In this document: positions 59,142-64,000 of the stretch, piece by piece
Position numbering within the stretch: position 1 is the first letter of the stretch
Layout: every line of letters starts with the position of its first letter
Origin: Zelopaecilomyces penicillatus
Lineage: Eukaryota; Ascomycota; Sordariomycetes; Hypocreales; Pseudodiploosporaceae
Length of the DNA: 64,000 nt
Direction of reading: 5' to 3'
Assembly: GCA_005765155.1 (NCBI GenBank)
Contig: VCCP01000003.1
Span: 3,534,001 to 3,598,000 of the forward strand
Notes under the pieces: model-generated
Told to the model about the DNA's origin: nothing
Databases searched by the model: none
What the model saw: only the letters and a program-made list of their open reading frames with translations
Translations under genes and position numbers: made by a program

Positions 59142-62100
59142 GGCGATAGCAAAGACGGGTTGTCGACCCGAGGGTCGCTTTGGAGGTGTGTCGCTGTCGT
59201 ATACCGTCGTCGCCTCTGTCGGCGCTGTCTAGTCACCGACAGGTTGATGGATGAAGTGATTCGAGTCGATCGAGTCGCAGCGCTATTCTCCAGCTAAGAA
59301 GATTGAAGGCGGTGGTGATGGGAAGAGTGGAAGCACTGGGAGACCGAGAGGAGTGCGATGCCAGCCTCATGCCAAGTGCAGTCCAGAGGGGGGGCTGCTG
59401 CTGTTGTTGCGTTTCCACTGAGTCGCACAGTATGAAGACACATTCATTGTCGATGTTGGGGTTTACTAAAGCACGACTAGCCCCCCCAGCTCTGCTGCAA
59501 TCCCCGCAGGTTGCATGCCGAACCGCTCACTGTAATACATCACTGTAAACTCCAGACAACAGCATTTGTAGCGCAAAATCAAGCCCTGCAGTCCTGTGTC
59601 ACAGTGCGTAAACTGGCAATCAGCCCGTGCCGCCAGGCCCTCGCCATGTGCCAATCAGCGGCACAGAGCACTGGACAAAGGCAAGAGGGGGTTGAACAAC
59701 TTGGGGCCTGTGTTGGAGGGTGTGAGGAAGGTGTGAGGAGGCTGTGTCAACTCCCCAGCGTACCTACTCCATTGGAACGCCAGCCCTGTGCGGAAAGGAC
59801 CACCTGCCTAAACCGGCTTGGAACGAGCGTACACAGGTACTATTGAAAGGTACGCGATGCAGATGCGCTTTGTTTCTGCTGATCACGGCCTGGGATGGGA
59901 TGGTGCCGTCGGAAGCGGCAATTAATCGAGAACATTCGCCTGCTTCGCCTTGCTTGTGCTAGCAACGGGTGGCCAGTACAGAAGACGATAGATCGACAAG
60001 CCTGTCAACCCAAGCCGGAATGCTGGCTGTCAATGTTGTCCGTCTACGGTAGTTCCGCTGGTCTGATCAGTCACGGCAAATCACCCTGGATTCTCTCACG
60101 TCTTCTATTCATCGTCCAACTCTGTGAGCACGAGTACCAACACAAGCATTCTTATCACTGCAACCACAAGGTCGCTGACTGGCTTATCCTGAAAGGGCTG
60201 TCAGCGGCCTCCTTTCCGGATCGGACGGAAAGTCCCACTAGGGACGCTTCTCCGCAACCTGGCCCGTTCTGTTGGTAGCACACCTTGACCCAATCCAATA
60301 CACTTCGTTTGGGATTCGAGAGGCGGAATTTGCGGACTAGCCAAGCCCTGTTCAGCTTGGTTGTCCAATGGTATGCCCGCTAGGCTGTTGAGTGTGTGAC
60401 TCCAGTCTCGCCTCGTTCTCACGTTGAGTTGAACCTTTGCGCCCTGGTTGAGTTTTCTCCCAGCCAGACTGCCAACTGTGTCCATGCCATGTGTGCCGCA
60501 AGTGCGCCAACCGTATGCATCCCTCATGTTCTACGAGTGCCGATGCAAATAGTGAACCTCGGATCAACTTTGATAGACATATCGGAAGTCGAGGCTATAA
60601 CGGCACCTGCAAGTTCCGTCTTCCCTCGTCAAAGTTTCCCGGGGACATTCTCCCGATTTAGCACCCGTCAGCGATCAATAATGTTAAGCTGGCAACCGAT
60701 ACGTGCACAAATGGTGCGGAACAGCGTGGGGGACCTCATTAACACAGGGTTGTGCTGAATCCTTTCAACATTGTCTGCTCGCTGTCGTCTGTTCAACCAG
60801 CCGGTACTGTGGGCGAAGCTTTCTAATGTGGCTCGCCCGGGGCTCTCCGCCGCCCACGCTGCTCTGGCAATGTAGGAACTTTTGATGTCGCCGGACAAAA
60901 GAACAAACGGAAATACCTTTAAAGACCACAAGTTCCTTCCCCAATGTCTATTCCGGCACTTTTGTGTTGTTTTGTGCCCCTAAGAACTGTGTACCATTAT
61001 CACGGTGCCTTTCTTTTTTCTCTTTCGTTCTTTTAGTCCCGCTTGTCGGACTAATAGCCAGAAGATCAGGTCGTGAACTGTCAAGCCTTCATTTTCCAGA
61101 CGCAACGCCCTCGCTGCTCTCAATCACATGGTATGCCAAAAGACCGGGCTGTGCGAAGGTTGTCATCCTTGAGGAATGTTGCAATGCAAAAAAAGAGGGG
61201 AAGGGGTGTTGGAATTGGAAGCGACGTCAAAACATGAGTGATGCGTTATTGCCATTTTTTTGCTCGCCATGCCTTCTTCTCCGATACGCACCACCTGTCA
61301 ATCAATGCCTACGTTCACCTTAAATTATGGGCGTCCTCCGAGTCGAACGCATGTAAACTCATCAGGTCCCTCTCAGCCCTAAAGCTAAGTTGACTGAGCG
61401 GGGACTTTAAGTGCTGTTTGGCTAGGTTTCAGCTGAGTGTCCTTCATGCCGCCTAATGTCAAGGGCAGCTAACGCCCTAACTTTTGAGTCGACCATCCAA
61501 CAGCCACGCAACCAGGTCGGTCTCTTTATTACCATTGCGACCAAGGTGGCCAAAGAGTTGTGTCATTGGTTGGGGTCGCCGCATGCAGGCATGCCCTAAT
61601 GGCCACATTATTGGCCACGCAAAGCTAAAAAATCGGGATCAACCATGCGGGCATGTTTGGTGAACCAAGGCAAAAGCGATTTACACCCCTCAGCTCGGCA
61701 GTTGAGGAAGGACTATGTGCAAATTTTTCTCATCGAGGACTGCCTACATCTAAAACATTTATCAACCATCAACTTCTCTAGAAATGCTACTTTACTAGAA
61801 GCAAATATCCAGGGAAAGGTTCGAGGAACGCAGTCGGCCGACAAACAATGAGTAGGCAGTAAGGGCAAGTCTGTAACGGTCACTTCTGCGCCGGTTTATC
61901 ATTACAAGGAATACTATGAAGGAGATGAATCTTGCCCAATTCTCGACCCATCTTCTGAGAGAAAACCATACTCCATTCATTACAATGGATGCTAACGGGA
62001 GGGTGGAGTGAGGCGCAGCGGCAGGGTGCCGGCCCCGAATCTTGTATTTCACCGGCAACTCCGATCCGGTGACGGCAAACTCCACTTCCGACCCTTTCCT

Positions 62101-62293
62101 CGCAGCGCCACTCGTGAAACAAACAGAGCTTCGCTTCCGTGAATGAAATCCTCGTCTATCGCATGCAACAATATAAGCAACTTACACCTTTCAAGTCATT
62201 GTGCATCTGCACACTGTTCAGTTCCCAGTTCCCATTTGTGAGAGACGGTCCATCTGTTTGTATTAACCGTGTTGACTCAAACTGCCTGTCGTC
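59142..62293. other. 3.2-kb gene-poor region
   Basis: OPT promoter on the left and GST-like promoter on the right. No ORF with protein-like composition or repeats of interest in between. Confidence 0.4.
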
Positions 62294-63334
62294 ATGGCAA
62301 ACGAGGCGGATGTGTTTTATACCTTACATTATTTTCCGTTCTCGCTCTACTCGCTCATGATACGATTTGGTCTCTCTCTAGGCCAACAAGTGAACCCAAA
62401 GACTGCTCCCAAGATTGAGATCAAACTAGTCAATTTACATCGGGAGGAGCATCTGTCAGAGACATTCCTGACCTCAATTAACCCAAAGGGCCAGGTCAGT
62501 AGCGGCACTCTATAAGCACACTTTCCCTACCAATCCACAGGCTCCCAGAAGCATCCATTTGGCAACAAACAGCCAGCATGTCAATACGCGGAGACGCCGA
62601 GATCATATGTCGGTGATCGTAGGGCTTGTGAAGGCTCAGCTAGTTGAAAACTTTGCATCAGGTACCTGTATTGACATCACCAACCTTGTCATCGCCGCTG
62701 CATGAAAGCTATGATATTTCCAAGTGGCTCTGTGAGAGACAACCAGAGCTCATCCCGGCAGAACATCGCGAGGTCATTTTGCAACTCATGGATAAACTAT
62801 ATAAGTTTCACGCAATGGCCCTAACAGTCGCCCTCGAGGATAGAAAAGACGGTATACCAAATGAAGCTGCCGCTTTCCTCGAAAACCAAAACCTGTCCGA
62901 AACCCATCGGCGAGCGTTGGAGATCAAAAGCATATTGTAAGTAATACAAAAAGCGGAAATACTTTACTGGCCCCCCATTTCTTACCTATTCAACCAGTCA
63001 TGATACTACATATAGCAGAACGCTTGAACCAGAGAGCATTCAACTTGTAGAAGAACAGGCATGTAATTTCTTCCAAAGCCTAGAAGAGCTGCTGGGCAAA
63101 TTCAACCATGGAGAAACTTGGATATTTGGACGACATCCCACGATTCTGGACGCTCATGCGACTGTACTTGCAGCTCGGCTGATGGACTTGGAAAGATACG
63201 ATATCGTCTCAAACAGGATGCGAGACTATGCGCATGGTGTCATGTCGACGAAGGAATGGTTTAAGGCTACTCAAGGAAGGCGAACCATATGGGATATTTC
63301 AGTTGGCCATGTGTCAAATCTAGATCCGCTATAA
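62294..63334 (+). CDS. glutathione S-transferase-like protein
   Basis: Three exons (62294..62494, 62662..62936, 63016..63334) encode 264 aa. The N-terminal thioredoxin-like domain has an FPFSLYSLMIRF first helix, the NPKGQVPVL turn with cis-Pro formed across the first intron, and the HESYDISKWLCE helix (the glutathione-binding E-S pair of canonical GSTs). The C-terminal helical domain includes FGRHPTILDAHATVLAARLMD with the conserved Asp of GST helix 6. It is a soluble enzyme or thiol carrier; a class cannot be assigned. No signal peptide is seen. Confidence 0.85.
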
Positions 63335-64000
63335 ATATACAATTCCACCGCCCAGTATGAGTCATTACGAGGGATCCATGACGATTTAAGTTCACTCGAG
63401 TTATAGATGAAGTTTCCGTTTCGCATGTGGTACATGGGTATAGTTGCATCACAACAATTGGGCTTTTCTCCCCTGAAGTTAGATATTATATTCATAAGAA
63501 AGACCATTTCCAGCCTGCCACATTACCCAATACATGTAGACGTAATTATGAATCAGTGACACACATATCGCTTCAATCTATTTAATTAGAGTTGCCGCCA
63601 AGGTAACCATGGGTTGTGCGTCTCACAGATGTTGGATCCCGTTGAGTACGACCAGCCACTTCCGATACGGGCCGTCGGGAATCGTTGTCTGACAACAGAC
63701 ATGCTGTGCTCAACAATAAATAGCGTGTCTGTATTTTGATTGTATCCTTTTCTTAGAAACCTTGGTATAAAATGCAGTGTCTATCTCTTAAGTCACTTGT
63801 GTGGACCCTCAAGTCTGACGTTTCGAGTTGCACATGTTGGGGGGGTGCTGCTATATGAAATGGAGAGTGTACTACTCGATATGTTTCTGGAATACCCAGA
63901 TGTTGGTTTAATAACGCTGTCTTATTTGTATATAGATGGTGCGGTAATGTTATCGTTGCAATGGTACATACGAACCAAGATAAGATGTCCAACATCCCAA
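63335..64000. other. terminal intergenic sequence
   Basis: 3' flank of the GST-like gene; AT-rich. An 80-codon open frame on the minus strand at 63753-63995 looks like chance. Confidence 0.45.

Noticed and set aside
63753..63995. 80-aa minus-strand ORF at the window end
   Set aside because: No recognisable feature and lies in an AT-rich flank.
1..64000. tRNA, rRNA, CRISPR or intact transposon
   Set aside because: No cloverleaf B-box, rRNA block, regular spacer array or transposase/reverse transcriptase motif was noticed by eye; tRNAscan-SE and a repeat search would be decisive.

Overview
The window is nuclear DNA of a filamentous ascomycete (Pezizomycotina, most likely Sordariomycetes/Hypocreales). 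Genes are broken by short introns (about 50-170 nt) with GTATGT/GTAAGT donors, CTAAC-type branch sites and CAG/TAG acceptors. The protein set is fungal (CBP4, SKT5/CHS4, HOL1-like MFS, OPT transporters, a linoleate-type desaturase, an NRPS-like reductase). The order assignment is inference from protein similarity recalled without a search. Exon structures were worked out by hand from splice signals, reading phase and conserved motifs. Twenty-four protein genes are proposed, 22 of them well supported. No rRNA, tRNA, CRISPR or intact transposon was recognised.

Left part (1-7 kb): housekeeping. It holds the 3' part of an alpha/beta hydrolase, a one-domain peroxiredoxin (Asp f 3/PMP20 type), ribosomal protein eL24, tRNA adenosine deaminase TAD1 (divergent from eL24) and the beta subunit of the nascent-polypeptide-associated complex (EGD1). 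The EGD1 reading frame can be restored to the conserved RIGGKGTPRRK core only by a one-nucleotide internal exon.

Accessory part (7.7-25.8 kb): a secreted protein with 30 cysteines, an MFS exporter, an NRPS-like A-T-R enzyme, a DUF302-like protein divergent from it, a fatty-acid desaturase, a peroxisomal-type alpha/beta hydrolase (AKT2/Lpx1-like) and a P450 with altered I-helix and heme-loop residues. Enzymes, exporter and a peroxisomal-type hydrolase side by side look like a small biosynthetic cluster making a reduced, acyl-derived product. This is inference and is the best candidate here for an undescribed system. A small spliced basic ORF follows at 27.7 kb.

Right part (28.8-64 kb): two OPT oligopeptide transporters of identical predicted length (798 aa) but different intron sets, CBP4, the chitin synthase III activator SKT5/CHS4 with a C-terminal CaaX box, a mitochondrial thioredoxin-like protein, a HOL1-like MFS transporter, Elongator subunit ELP6, ribosomal protein eL37 (first coding exon only 4 nt), an orphan seven-helix membrane protein and a GST-like protein. 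Long gene-poor stretches (31.5-36.8, 37.3-40.8, 45.3-47.8, 59.1-62.3 kb) carry no ORF I can support.
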